Position numbers and translations under genes: made by a program
In this document: one piece after another, positions 35,185-42,984 of the stretch
How positions within the stretch are numbered: the first letter of the stretch is position 1
Layout: the number at the start of each line of letters is the position of its first letter
Notes under the pieces: generated by a model
Databases searched by the model: none
The model's input: the letters and a program-made list of their open reading frames with translations, nothing else
What the model was told of the DNA's origin: nothing
Source of the DNA: a virus
Virus record (IMG/VR): IMGVR_UViG_3300047322_001237
Location: 62,001-126,000 of that record
Length of the DNA: 64,000 nucleotides
Direction: 5' to 3' (one strand)

Positions 35185-35568
35185 CTACAAAGAGGGGCGG
35201 TTGATGATGCGCTGACAGTGGGCGACGAATGGTGAGAGGCAGTTATCGTCGATTAGATCGGCAACGATGATGGTGTTGTTTTCTTCGCCTCTGTGATCCT
35301 TGCGTCCGTTGCAGGCACGGTAGGTGATCAGGACGTCGGGGCCGATGAACGACTGAGTGATCCACATATACAGCTTGTCATGCCGCAGGTAGATCTCCCC
35401 TGATACAGCATCGCCTCCCATATTCGATCGAACGTGATGTGTACCGCGCTCAAGGCCAATTTTGACGGCCAACGATCTCAGCAGCTTGGCTCCGTAGTAG
35501 TGGAAGTCTCGTTTGGCGTAGTAGCCAGCGATCCACTCCCGCGTGGTCAGAATCGGGGCTATCTCCAT
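35185..35568 (-). CDS. Hypothetical protein, 127 aa
   Basis: Not recognised. Start with AGGAG 5 bases upstream. Basic N-terminal half, beta-rich middle with several aromatic residues. Closely follows the 429-aa gene (8-bp gap), so co-transcribed. Confidence 0.7.
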   Translation of the reverse strand: MEIAPILTTREWIAGYYAKRDFHYYGAKLLRSLAVKIGLERGTHHVRSNMGGDAVSGEIYLRHDKLYMWITQSFIGPDVLITYRACNGRKDHRGEENNTIIVADLIDDNCLSPFVAHCQRIINRPSL

Positions 35569-35576
35569 GCCGTCTC

Positions 35577-36866
35577 CTAAAGTGTTGCCGCGCGTGCCCC
35601 CGTCTCCTTGTGGGCTTCCCAGGCGTAGCGCAGGGTCGTGTCGAATTCGCCTTCAGTGGTCTCGTCGTACACGAATGAGCCGCCGGCGTAGCGCAACTCG
35701 ATCATGAGGTATGTCTTCAGGATGTCCGGCGAGATCTCCCCCTTCAAGTTCAGCGTCATCGTCTCCACGGGCGAGGTGGAATTAAGCAACTTCGCCATTT
35801 CTTCCCACATCCGCTGTATTCGTGATTCGACGCCCGGGAAGTAGATGGCGAGACCCGTCATAAACGGTTCGAGCTCCGACCAGGAGGCTGCTTCGACCGA
35901 CATCTCCAGCTTGCGCGCGTACGCCGGCACTGGACGTGCGGCCGACTCCAGCACCTGTCGCGTTAGCGCCGACGCTCGTGCCTCCCGCGTCATGTCGGCT
36001 GCCGGCACGTGCTCGATCTCGGAGATCACCATCATCGAGCCGGGCTTGAGGTAGAGCGCGTCGTCCCCCGGCCCATGCTCAAGCATCAGTGTGGCCTCAA
36101 ACCAGGGATGCTTGTAATTCGCTCCCGGTACGTGACTCTGATAGCGGATGTTGAGCGTTTTTGCGTGACCGTTTGTGGTCGCCCCGGCCGGATACACGCC
36201 AGTGACCGACAGGTGGAAGAGCGGGGCATGGGTATCGATGATCGCTAGGTCCTGCTTGCTCTTGATGCGTGCTCGGATCGCCAACACGACCTCAGCCGCC
36301 TCGTTCTCATCGCCCTGAAACGCAGGAACCAACAGCTGCCGGATTCCCTTGAGGGAGAAGGTGCGCAGGCGGTTGACCATATCGATCCAGTAGTTGGGGT
36401 CGGTAGGAACCAAAGCCGGGACCGATGAGTCTGGCGGTATCGCTTGGAGGGTAGGCTGGGCTTCGATCAACCAACGACGCAAGTGCGCTGCTTCGGGATC
36501 AATGAAGAGGTACGTTGCACCGCCCTCCGTCTCCGCAAGCACCAGATCGAAGACAATCACGATGTCCTTCACGGACGGATCGTCATCCAGCGGTCGCACC
36601 CGCATGAGGATCTTGTCCTTCTTGCCCTCCGGGTCCGGTCCCATCTGTCCTTCAAACCGGAAGGTGTAGCTCGACGGGTTTTCAGCCAGCCATCCGTGGG
36701 GTTTGGACAGCAGCCGGTTGAACGCCGCGAGGCTTTTCTTGTCTGCCAAGACGCGCTCCAGCTTGGGCTGGAGCTCACTCCACGTCCACTTGCCCTGTGT
36801 CAGTTCGCGCAGGAACGTCGTGAGGCGAAGATGTTCCTCCTGCTGTATGGGCGTCGGCATTGTCAT
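35577..36866 (-). CDS. Hypothetical protein, 429 aa
   Basis: Not recognised. Helical N-terminal domain (1-60), beta-rich core with hydrophobic strands (residues 60-270), then a helical and beta mixture. No signal peptide, no membrane helix, no catalytic motif. Its start is nested inside the preceding 64-aa gene. Confidence 0.7.
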   Translation of the reverse strand: MTMPTPIQQEEHLRLTTFLRELTQGKWTWSELQPKLERVLADKKSLAAFNRLLSKPHGWLAENPSSYTFRFEGQMGPDPEGKKDKILMRVRPLDDDPSVKDIVIVFDLVLAETEGGATYLFIDPEAAHLRRWLIEAQPTLQAIPPDSSVPALVPTDPNYWIDMVNRLRTFSLKGIRQLLVPAFQGDENEAAEVVLAIRARIKSKQDLAIIDTHAPLFHLSVTGVYPAGATTNGHAKTLNIRYQSHVPGANYKHPWFEATLMLEHGPGDDALYLKPGSMMVISEIEHVPAADMTREARASALTRQVLESAARPVPAYARKLEMSVEAASWSELEPFMTGLAIYFPGVESRIQRMWEEMAKLLNSTSPVETMTLNLKGEISPDILKTYLMIELRYAGGSFVYDETTEGEFDTTLRYAWEAHKETGARAATL

Positions 36867-36969
36867 TGCGAATATCTCTCATCAATTCTTGATTAAATTG
36901 TTGAGTCTCGAACCACTTCTCGAAGCCATCATCCGTGAAGTGTCCAGCCTCGTCGTAATATCGTTCCAT
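36775..36969 (-). CDS. Small acidic protein, 64 aa, overlapping the next gene
   Basis: ATG at 36969 with AAGGGA 5 bases upstream. The first 38 residues are a plausible helical domain (GFEKWFETQQFNQELMRDI). The last 92 bp overlap the 429-aa gene in a different frame, so the low-complexity C-terminus may be dictated by that overlap. Confidence 0.55.
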   Translation of the reverse strand: MERYYDEAGHFTDDGFEKWFETQQFNQELMRDIRNDNADAHTAGGTSSPHDVPARTDTGQVDVE

Positions 36970-36980
36970 TTTCGTCCCTT

Positions 36981-37012
36981 GATGTCATAAGGGGAGAGCC
37001 GATGGCCCTCCC
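36981..37012 (-). terminator. Hairpin with GATGTCATAA flank
   Basis: Stem GGGGAGAGCC with GGCCCTCCC, lying after the 109-aa gene on minus and followed there by CCTTATGACATC, a diverged copy of the recurring flank. Further downstream a 7-bp inverted repeat (GGTTCGA...TCGAACC) is also present at about 37030-37060. Confidence 0.5.
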
Positions 37013-37141
37013 TCATTAACCAGATTCCGGTTCGAAGCAGCCTCCTTTCTCTCTCGAACCGTGGAACAAATCAGAGAACTTCGGGACGTTGCACCGTCCA
37101 TACAAAGAGGCTGGTCAATAAGTTTTACCTGGACAATCCTG

Positions 37142-37471
37142 TTACTGCTCGCGCCTGAAGCCTTTCGGCGTGATCCAGTCGTAGCGATCAGGCTCGTCGT
37201 TCAACGGCTCGACGTCGAGAAACTTGCAGGGGTCGGCCGCATCCGCCCAGTGGAAGACCGGAATCCACTCGTCCGTCTCACGGATGTAGCGCCACTTCGT
37301 CTGCGCGAAGCCCGGCACCGACAGCAGCTCGTTGTCCGTCAAATGGGAGTTCTGCACGCAGCTCATCTTCGCGTTCAGCTGGACCATCAGGGCCGGAGAG
37401 TCACGCAAGTACAACTCGCGCGTGATCTGTTCCAGCGTGTAGACCTCGCCGCCGCGGGGATAGTTACGCAT
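37142..37471 (-). CDS. Hypothetical protein, 109 aa
   Basis: ATG at 37471 with AAAGGAG 7-8 bases upstream. Acidic, aromatic-rich; N-terminal part (VYTLEQITRELYLRDS) could be a small helical recognition domain. Unknown function. Confidence 0.65.
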   Translation of the reverse strand: MRNYPRGGEVYTLEQITRELYLRDSPALMVQLNAKMSCVQNSHLTDNELLSVPGFAQTKWRYIRETDEWIPVFHWADAADPCKFLDVEPLNDEPDRYDWITPKGFRREQ

Positions 37472-37492
37472 GATCTCTGCTCCTTTTACGCA

Positions 37493-37522
37493 AATAAAAA
37501 AGCCGACCCACGAAGGGCCGGC
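37493..37522 (-). terminator. Rho-independent terminator
   Basis: Minus strand: stem GCCGGCCCttcgtGGGTCGGC followed by TTTTTTATTTG, ending the 280-aa gene. Confidence 0.85.
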
Positions 37523-37542
37523 ATCAAGAGAGGGAGGAAGTA

Positions 37543-38385
37543 TTACGCTTTGATCGCGGTTTCGAACGGATGGAAGTTCGACAGCAGCACCTCGAACGTA
37601 GCGCCCGGCATCGAACCGCTTTCGACGCCGCGCATCACTTTGAACACACCCTGCAGCTCGCCTGACACCTTGCTCACATTCCCCTGCACCGAGACCGCGA
37701 AAAAGTTGCCTTCCCGAACGCTGGTGCGATCGATCCATTCACGCATGAGCCCAATGTCTTCCGTCTGATTCGGCTTACAAGCAAGCACCATATCGAAAAT
37801 GTGCTGCACCTCGTCGAGTGACCTAAAGATCAGTTCGATATTCGTGCCTGCTCCTCGATACGCGCGCGAGTGCTGCGGCACGCTCCCGAGCTGAGGATAA
37901 AATCCTGGCGGCTGTGGGAACATGCCGGACCGCATTTGAGGCTGATACCCGCGCATGGATCTGGCTTTCAACGCGTTAGAGCGGATCGGACTGTCCTTTT
38001 CGGCTGTGTCGCAGCCAGTCTGTCCTTCCACGTGCTCGACCGCCACCGGCTTAGAGGGCAGCATGAACCCGGAGCCAGTCGTACCTGACATAGCCCGACG
38101 AATTTCGAAGTAGGCCGAGCGCTCGCCCGCCTCCAAGGTCAGTCGCGCGACAGTATCCGTAGGTCCGGTCGGCCAGATCGAGGGAAGGATGACGTCGACT
38201 TCGACGGTTCCATCCGTTTCACCTTCAGGAAGACCCAGCATTTCCGTGCGGACATACGCAAAGAACTCGTTGGCAGTTGCGAGAGATTGGAAGAAGGTCC
38301 CCAGCACGATGCTGAGATTGACCACGTCGTAGGTCCCGGCAACCTTCGACTTGAGTTCCGCGATGATGTCATGGAGTTCGGACAT
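37543..38385 (-). CDS. Hypothetical protein, 280 aa
   Basis: Not recognised. Start with AAGGA 10 bases upstream. Two ordered parts (1-110 and 175-280) are separated by a Pro/Gln/Met-rich linker (about 140-172). Framed by two strong terminators, so it is probably its own unit. Confidence 0.7.
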   Translation of the reverse strand: MSELHDIIAELKSKVAGTYDVVNLSIVLGTFFQSLATANEFFAYVRTEMLGLPEGETDGTVEVDVILPSIWPTGPTDTVARLTLEAGERSAYFEIRRAMSGTTGSGFMLPSKPVAVEHVEGQTGCDTAEKDSPIRSNALKARSMRGYQPQMRSGMFPQPPGFYPQLGSVPQHSRAYRGAGTNIELIFRSLDEVQHIFDMVLACKPNQTEDIGLMREWIDRTSVREGNFFAVSVQGNVSKVSGELQGVFKVMRGVESGSMPGATFEVLLSNFHPFETAIKA

Positions 38386-38420
38386 TTTGATCTTGTTCCT
38401 TGGATCTGGTTGTTTGTTGA

Positions 38421-38451
38421 CAAATAAAAAGCCGGCCCGATGAGGCCGGCT
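38421..38451 (-). terminator. Rho-independent terminator
   Basis: Stem GCCGGCC...GGCCGGC followed on minus by TTTTTATTTG, ending the 357-aa repeat-domain gene. Confidence 0.85.
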
Positions 38452-38477
38452 GTTTCGCTAGACAGGGATGCTTCGGA

Positions 38478-39551
38478 TTACAGTTCGACGGCCTTCGAAA
38501 CGTCAATGCCAAAATCGCCGATCTTGCCGACGAGCTGGTTCAACTCCTCGTGCGTGAAGTCCACGCCCTTGATGTTGTACGACGCCTGTACCAGACTCTT
38601 CTTCGCAGGCGCGCCAACAGCGAAGCCACTGGCCGTGAGTTCGGAGTACAGCTCTTTGACCTCACCGAGCGTGAAGTCCACGCCGCGAATCTTCATCGAG
38701 ACTTCGAACAGCGGTTGATTAGCCAGCACTGCGGGCGGTGCGCTCGATACCAGGTCTGCTTTCACTTCTTCTTCCTTGTTTTCGTTGTTGGATTGCACTT
38801 CAGATTCGTTCACTGCCGCCTTCTGCCAGCGCGCGGGCATCGGCAGGTCATTGAGTCGGTAAACGAAGTAGGGACGCTTCGGCAATTGCTCGACTGCACG
38901 ACGGGTCACGTAACCCGCCTTGAAGAAGATCGACAGCTTCGGCGAGATGCTGACCGGGTTGTAGTCGTAGTCCGCAAGGAACACAGCCAGGTCGGCTGCG
39001 GAATACTCACCGAAATCCGCCATCAACTTCCAGATGGCGACGTCGAGCGTATCGCCAGGCAGGATCTCGCCCAACTTCTGCGGCACGGGTTGCTGTTCTT
39101 CCACCGCCACCGGCGTGATGACCTCGACTGCCGGTTCTTCAAACACCTCCGGCATGGCCGGCTGTTCCATCGGTTCGTCCTTCTCGTTTGCGGGGATGGG
39201 CATGGGGATATGCGCCTTCAGTCGGTACACAGTGCGGGGACCCTCGCCGCGACGATCGTAGATGCGGTTGCTTCGTACGAGCGAGGCGGTGCGGTTTTCC
39301 ACTTGCGCCGGATCGAAACCGAAGTCCTTGATTGCCACAACGATCTCCTTCGCGCCACGCCACTTGCGATCGGACATCAACTTCCAAATTGCTACGTCAA
39401 TACCTTCTTCAACCAGGATGCGATTGATCGACACGCGCTTGCGCACGGTGACGGTCGGTTGTTGCAACTTGCTGCCCTTTTGACCATTGGCAAAGAACAG
39501 GTCGCGGAGGTCAGTCAGCGAATTGCCAGCGGTACCCAGTGCATTCAACAT
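38478..39551 (-). CDS. Protein with two winged-helix-like repeats and two C-terminal repeats
   Basis: 357 aa. Two repeats start DVAIWKLM (about residues 52 and 169) and run to YRLKAHIPMP and YRLNDLPMP; each has the helix, helix, YR-strand layout of a winged helix. A second repeat type, GVDFTLGEVKELY and GVDFTHEELNQLV, occurs near 289 and 331. Acidic, Pro-rich linkers separate them. A DNA-binding or RNAP-directing role is inferred. It has a candidate early promoter 59 bp upstream and GGAG 8 bases before the start. Confidence 0.75.
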   Translation of the reverse strand: MLNALGTAGNSLTDLRDLFFANGQKGSKLQQPTVTVRKRVSINRILVEEGIDVAIWKLMSDRKWRGAKEIVVAIKDFGFDPAQVENRTASLVRSNRIYDRRGEGPRTVYRLKAHIPMPIPANEKDEPMEQPAMPEVFEEPAVEVITPVAVEEQQPVPQKLGEILPGDTLDVAIWKLMADFGEYSAADLAVFLADYDYNPVSISPKLSIFFKAGYVTRRAVEQLPKRPYFVYRLNDLPMPARWQKAAVNESEVQSNNENKEEEVKADLVSSAPPAVLANQPLFEVSMKIRGVDFTLGEVKELYSELTASGFAVGAPAKKSLVQASYNIKGVDFTHEELNQLVGKIGDFGIDVSKAVEL

Positions 39552-39609
39552 GTAAAACTCCAGCCTTGTTTAAGTGTTATTAAGAGCATCTGGATTGATG
39601 CTCGTACAC

Positions 39610-39627
39610 GTCATATAGGTCTCAGAT
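39610..39627 (-). promoter_or_regulatory. Candidate early promoter P3
   Basis: Minus strand ATCTGAGACCTATATGAC. The ATCT and GACCTATAT parts match other family members; the final TATATGAC has one change from TATATCAC. Positioned upstream of the repeat-domain gene. Confidence 0.5.
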
Positions 39628-39659
39628 ATTTTTCGTTCCGTTTTAACGGGACGAGCGAA

Positions 39660-39689
39660 GGCGGCATAAGGGGAGGCACGAAGCCTCCC
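39660..39689 (-). terminator. Hairpin with GGCGGCATAA flank
   Basis: Stem GGGAGGC-5-GCCTCCC after the 164-aa gene, followed on minus by CCTTATGCCGCC, the recurring flank. Confidence 0.7.
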
Positions 39690-39694
39690 GATTA

Positions 39695-40189
39695 TTACCA
39701 TGCGAGATATGAGGGACGCCCCTTCTCGTCATCGTCGAAAGCGAATTGAAGCTTTTTCGGAGCGAGCCAGGCAACGAGATCGATCTGTTCTTGCTTGATA
39801 ATGCCGCCCGTAATCGTGGATTGTGTTTTCCACTCGGTTAGCAGTTTGTTGTGCTCATTGTCGTTCTTGACCCAGTCGTCCTGAGCCAGGATTACGATTG
39901 TGTAAAGGAAGAGTTCGAGCTTCTCAATCTCTCCGCGCGGAGGGATTCGATTTTCGGGAACGGTGAGTTCAATGACATTGCCGCGCGCGCTGTAGCGCGT
40001 CGTGCCGTGCGTCTTTTCCATCATGGAGGCGAAGGCTTGACCAATCGCCTCTTGCTTGTCTGTCGTGGCGTAAAGCCACTCATTTGATTCAGTTTCATCC
40101 CAGCGGACAATCTTACCGGTTCGCTTAAAGCCCGGCATTAACTCGCGCTGATTATAGCCGGATCCATGGTAAAGCAACTTGGTGGTCAT
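39695..40189 (-). CDS. Possible ADP-ribosyltransferase-like protein, 164 aa
   Basis: ATG at 40189 preferred over an upstream TTG. LYHGSG (residues 6-11), LMPGF (18-22), and WLYATTDKQEAIGQAF (about 38-53) are laid out like the small HYE-type ADP-ribosyltransferases (Arr and relatives), and an E is present in ELTVPENRI. The match is only by motif. If right, it would modify a host target, as T4 Alt and ModA do. It follows the structured-RNA region. Confidence 0.65.
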   Translation of the reverse strand: MTTKLLYHGSGYNQRELMPGFKRTGKIVRWDETESNEWLYATTDKQEAIGQAFASMMEKTHGTTRYSARGNVIELTVPENRIPPRGEIEKLELFLYTIVILAQDDWVKNDNEHNKLLTEWKTQSTITGGIIKQEQIDLVAWLAPKKLQFAFDDDEKGRPSYLAW

Positions 40190-40211
40190 GTTGTATTCGC
40201 GCAAAAGGGCA

Positions 40212-40246
40212 TACAGGACAGGGGCGGGGTCCCCTGTCCCTTTTTT
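40212..40246. terminator. Bidirectional terminator at 3' end of RNA region
   Basis: Perfect 9-bp stem GGACAGGGG...CCCCTGTCC. Plus side has a six-T run, minus side TGTATGCCCTTTTG. It lies between the ncRNA candidate and the 164-aa gene. Confidence 0.7.
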
Positions 40247-40249
40247 GTA

Positions 40250-41115
40250 CGCCTGAAGACAGTGGAGTCAGATCACTTGGGTTTTGGTATGTCCGTTACG
40301 CACGCGCCCGGCGTCGACTGAGGTCAGAAAACCAGCGATACTGCGATCCGTCTTGCCTTCCAGTTGCTTCCTCGTGAGAAGAAACACTAAGCGGGCAAGA
40401 CCGGAGACTGAAGCTAAAGAACAATAACGGCAGTGCGCCAGAGTTCTTGATGCGGCGATTGTTGCTAATACAGCAATGGATTAGTGCGCTTCCCATAGAA
40501 GACTGGCGTGAAGCAGATCCGTCTATTTCGCGGGGAGACAACCGCTCTAATAGAGTTACCCTGGTTCCAGCGTCTCGTAGACGCTGACTCTTACGAAGGT
40601 GTGCAACCCATCGCACAGAACGCCAAGACTTCTACAGGCTGCGCACTGAGAGCATGGCTCGATCAGCTGCATGGGCGCACCGCACGGCGCCACACGCACA
40701 AGGCACAACTTCCCGGGCTACACCCAGGCTTACCGATACAGGAGTGAAGTGGGCTCCTGACAGTCCGCTTTCGCAAGCGTTTCCGTAACCGGTGTTTGAT
40801 TCGGTGAACTGTGATCCTGAGCAACTAAAACAGCCAGTGAACAAATGGGATTCCCGTCCCTATAGCGCATCATTTCGCTGTCTCACGACAGTGCACGTAG
40901 CGTCTCACGACGAGTACGGCTGAATGCGCAGATCACTAACAACTACCCGGTGCTTTAGCGGGGCACTGGTGCTACTCAGGATTTCGCAGGCGTTTCACCT
41001 GGACATGGTTCCGGCCATCAGCGTTGCGCCTATGCCTTCTCCGTGCTGCGGACTTGCACCGCTCATCAGACAGTATCTAAGACCATCGATCTACAAGACA
41101 GAGCGATCTGTCTCG
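40250..41115 (-). ncRNA. Candidate large structured noncoding RNA, about 0.87 kb
   Basis: A 940-bp gap without a credible gene in a genome otherwise packed with genes. Minus-strand hairpins include CGTC-GTGA-GACG (40901-40912) and CTGTC-GTGA-GACAG (40878-40891), two adjacent stems with the same GNRA tetraloop; CGCTT-GCGA-AAGCG (40766-40779), also GNRA; a 7-bp stem at 40568-40586; CCTGGG...CCCGGG (40712-40728); TTGCT...AGCAA (40462-40476); GACAGA...TCTGTC at the 5' edge (41097-41112); and a longer-range 8-bp stem (40350-40357 with 40394-40401). A terminator follows. Size and phage setting resemble the ROOL and GOLLD RNAs, but I cannot assign a class. Strand is inferred from the GNRA loops and flanking genes; ends are approximate. 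Confidence 0.6.
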
Positions 41116-41132
41116 TCGCATACGATAGGGGT

Positions 41133-41675
41133 TCAGGCATTTTTTACTGCGTCCGTCCTATTGCTATCAGGAAGCGCAGCGGCGACGCCGTGCTGCTTGC
41201 GCCACAGTTCGAATTCGTGTTCCTCACCGAGATGCTTGATGAACTCGCCGGCGTCGGAGAGCTCGGCAACTTGTCGCTTGATGCGCTGGTTCTGCTGAGA
41301 CAGACCAACGTTGGCGACTTCAAGCATCTCGCAGATGTCACGCCACTCCGCATCCGGCTTGACGTCCGGGAAGATCAGTCGCGGCATGAACGACAAATCT
41401 ATCGCGCACTCGCCGAACTTGACACTGATTGTCCAGCGCTCGCGTCCATGATGCGTTACATCAGGCTCGCCGACCGTCCTGATCGCGAAGGTCGTGGTGA
41501 TCTCCGACACAACCTCAGCGGGCAGGCCTGGCTTCTCGGTCCATGGGATGCAGATAAGATCGAAGTCTCGAGCAAGACTTCCGTGGATTGCCATCGCGTA
41601 ACCATGCTTGCGGGCGATTTCCGCCAACTGCGGATAAAGCGCGCAGTAGACGGGAGCGTAGTTAGCATCCTTCAT
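41133..41675 (-). CDS. Nucleotidyltransferase-like phage protein, 180 aa
   Basis: HGSLARDFDL (residues 31-40) matches the GSxxR-D start of the polymerase-beta-type nucleotidyltransferase fold, and CAIDLSF gives a later acidic strand. The rest resembles a protein seen often in Burkholderiales phages and prophages, with unknown substrate. GGAG lies about 9 bases before the ATG. It overlaps the upstream gene by 14 bp and ends just before the ncRNA region. Confidence 0.7.
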   Translation of the reverse strand: MKDANYAPVYCALYPQLAEIARKHGYAMAIHGSLARDFDLICIPWTEKPGLPAEVVSEITTTFAIRTVGEPDVTHHGRERWTISVKFGECAIDLSFMPRLIFPDVKPDAEWRDICEMLEVANVGLSQQNQRIKRQVAELSDAGEFIKHLGEEHEFELWRKQHGVAAALPDSNRTDAVKNA

Positions 41676-42318
41676 TGCCCTTCTCCTTTTCCGGATAAGC
41701 GATGTTGAAGACCGCGGACAGCGCGCGGTCGAGCTGCTCCCGCTTCTCGGCTGTCATCACGATAGGCGTGCCGTCCGGCCGGAAACAGTAGTGACCGCCT
41801 TCGCACCCGATCGCGCTGCAGCCGCCCGGCTTGCACGTATCCTTCTTCTCCACTTGCTTTTCGACAGGGGGCAAGCCGACTACCGCGCGCAGATCGTTGG
41901 CCAGCAGGTCGACCACCTTGCCATCTTCCAACACCACGCCCATGATCTCGTCATCCATGTCGGTCGTCGAATAAGCTTCCACGAAGGCCTTGATGCGTTC
42001 GATGGCTTGCGCAGGCTTTGCTTCTTCTGCCCGTGCGAGTCCCGAGCGAACGCCTGCGTCGAAGATCTCTTGCTCCGTAGGCTTCCGACCCTTCGCCACG
42101 TAGAAAGCGCCGCTGAAACCGCCGTACGTCCGCGGCGTCAGGAGCAACGGATTGGGCGCGACTTCTTCGGCGTGCTTTGCCGGCGTGGAGAAGAACACCG
42201 AGCCGACCGCATAGTCGGTCCAGTGCCCGAACCATTTGAGGATCGGACCGTATTCATCGAGCCCTGCAACCACTGCCGCCGGCACGTAGTCGCTCTTGTC
42301 TTGTGGTGTTGTTGTCAT
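41662..42318 (-). CDS. Hypothetical protein, 218 aa
   Basis: Contains a Cys cluster CKPGGCSAIGCEGGHYC (about 161-177) that could bind a metal. The first half is rich in aromatic and Gly residues. Ends in a Lys/Glu-rich tail. Function not recognised. Co-transcribed with the nucleotidyltransferase-like gene. Confidence 0.7.
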   Translation of the reverse strand: MTTTPQDKSDYVPAAVVAGLDEYGPILKWFGHWTDYAVGSVFFSTPAKHAEEVAPNPLLLTPRTYGGFSGAFYVAKGRKPTEQEIFDAGVRSGLARAEEAKPAQAIERIKAFVEAYSTTDMDDEIMGVVLEDGKVVDLLANDLRAVVGLPPVEKQVEKKDTCKPGGCSAIGCEGGHYCFRPDGTPIVMTAEKREQLDRALSAVFNIAYPEKEKGNEGC

Positions 42319-42345
42319 CTGCTTGTGTCGTTGATGAGGTGTTTG

Positions 42346-42660
42346 TTACTTCTGTACGTCGCGAGGCATCGGGACTTCCGAGCCTTGCTTCCAGCGAACG
42401 CCGCCGGCGGCTGCCATCACAGAACCCGAGATCGCGACGATCCCGGTGGAGAAGCTCATGCTGTCGAAGTGGTGAGAGCGGAGGGTGTCGTAGAGCGTGA
42501 GGCCGAGAAACTCCAGACCGCCCAGCATCACGAAGCCGTAGCCGATCAGACGGGCCGGATCGACGTCGCCGTTCCAGTTGGTGAAAATGTCACCCGCTGT
42601 CTTCTTGAGCAGCGCGCGAGCGTTAGCCAGGGTTACGAGGTTCTTGAGTGTTTGCCACAT
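42346..42660 (-). CDS. Two-helix membrane protein, 104 aa
   Basis: ATG at 42660 with GGAGA 7 bases upstream (an ATG at 42666 is too close to it). Basic N-terminus, two hydrophobic segments (about 44-64 and 72-88). Size and layout would suit a holin or other small membrane protein. First (3'-most) of the membrane-protein cluster extending to 45.2 kb. Confidence 0.65.
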   Translation of the reverse strand: MWQTLKNLVTLANARALLKKTAGDIFTNWNGDVDPARLIGYGFVMLGGLEFLGLTLYDTLRSHHFDSMSFSTGIVAISGSVMAAAGGVRWKQGSEVPMPRDVQK

Positions 42661-42707
42661 GGTCATTCTCCGAGGGGGTATCCAAAGGATTCGTCGACGG
42701 GCATGAC

Positions 42708-42741
42708 CAAAAAAAAAACAGTTCACGCGAAGCGAACTGTT
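42708..42741 (-). terminator. Rho-independent terminator
   Basis: Minus strand: AACAGTTC...GAACTGTT stem followed by ten T. Ends the 69-aa gene and separates it from the two-helix membrane gene. Confidence 0.85.
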
Positions 42742-42756
42742 TGAAGCAGGGAACCC

Positions 42757-42966
42757 TTAGATGTCCCAGTCCCAGTCGGGACGCGACTGCTCTGCTGCGA
42801 GGCGTCGACGCGCCTCGTCAGAGATCACCACGGAGGAGGACTCCAGCGGTTGCAATTGCGCCCTTACTACTCGATGGGAAACGGGTTGGGGTTCTTGCTG
42901 CTTCGCCCTTCGCATGTAATCGTGGAAGGGCTCAAACACGGGCGTAGCACTGAACACTCGGACCAT
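42757..42966 (-). CDS. Hypothetical protein, 69 aa
   Basis: Soluble, Arg/Gln/Glu-rich, ending in the acidic-aromatic DWDWDI. GGGAG 6 bases upstream of the start. Unknown function. Confidence 0.6.
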   Translation of the reverse strand: MVRVFSATPVFEPFHDYMRRAKQQEPQPVSHRVVRAQLQPLESSSVVISDEARRRLAAEQSRPDWDWDI

Positions 42967-42984
42967 GGCGCGCTCCCTTGTCTG

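Noticed and set aside
37030-37060. tRNA T-arm from GGTTCGA...TCGAACC
   Set aside because: The inverted repeat has a 17-base loop and no other tRNA arms nearby; treated as a simple hairpin.
36983-37110. 37-aa minus-strand reading frame in the gap before the 64-aa gene
   Set aside because: No ribosome binding site, low-complexity product, and its 3' end lies inside a terminator.
40296-40616. 106-aa minus-strand reading frame inside the RNA region
   Set aside because: Composition is not protein-like, no ribosome binding site, and it overlaps the hairpins.
40878-40912. Fragment of 23S rRNA, because CGTCGTGAGAC occurs in 23S rRNA
   Set aside because: Identity covers only about a dozen bases and is explained by two GUGA-capped hairpins; the surrounding sequence does not follow 23S rRNA.
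41040-41075. Hammerhead ribozyme from CTGATGAG
   Set aside because: The core CUGAUGA is followed by a stem but not by the required GAAA, so the catalytic core is incomplete.
40250-41115. tRNA genes in the gene-free region
   Set aside because: No segment shows a tRNA cloverleaf with acceptor stem, anticodon arm and GTTCRANNC T-loop. GCGGTGCAAGTCCGC looks like a T-arm but has no matching partner arms.
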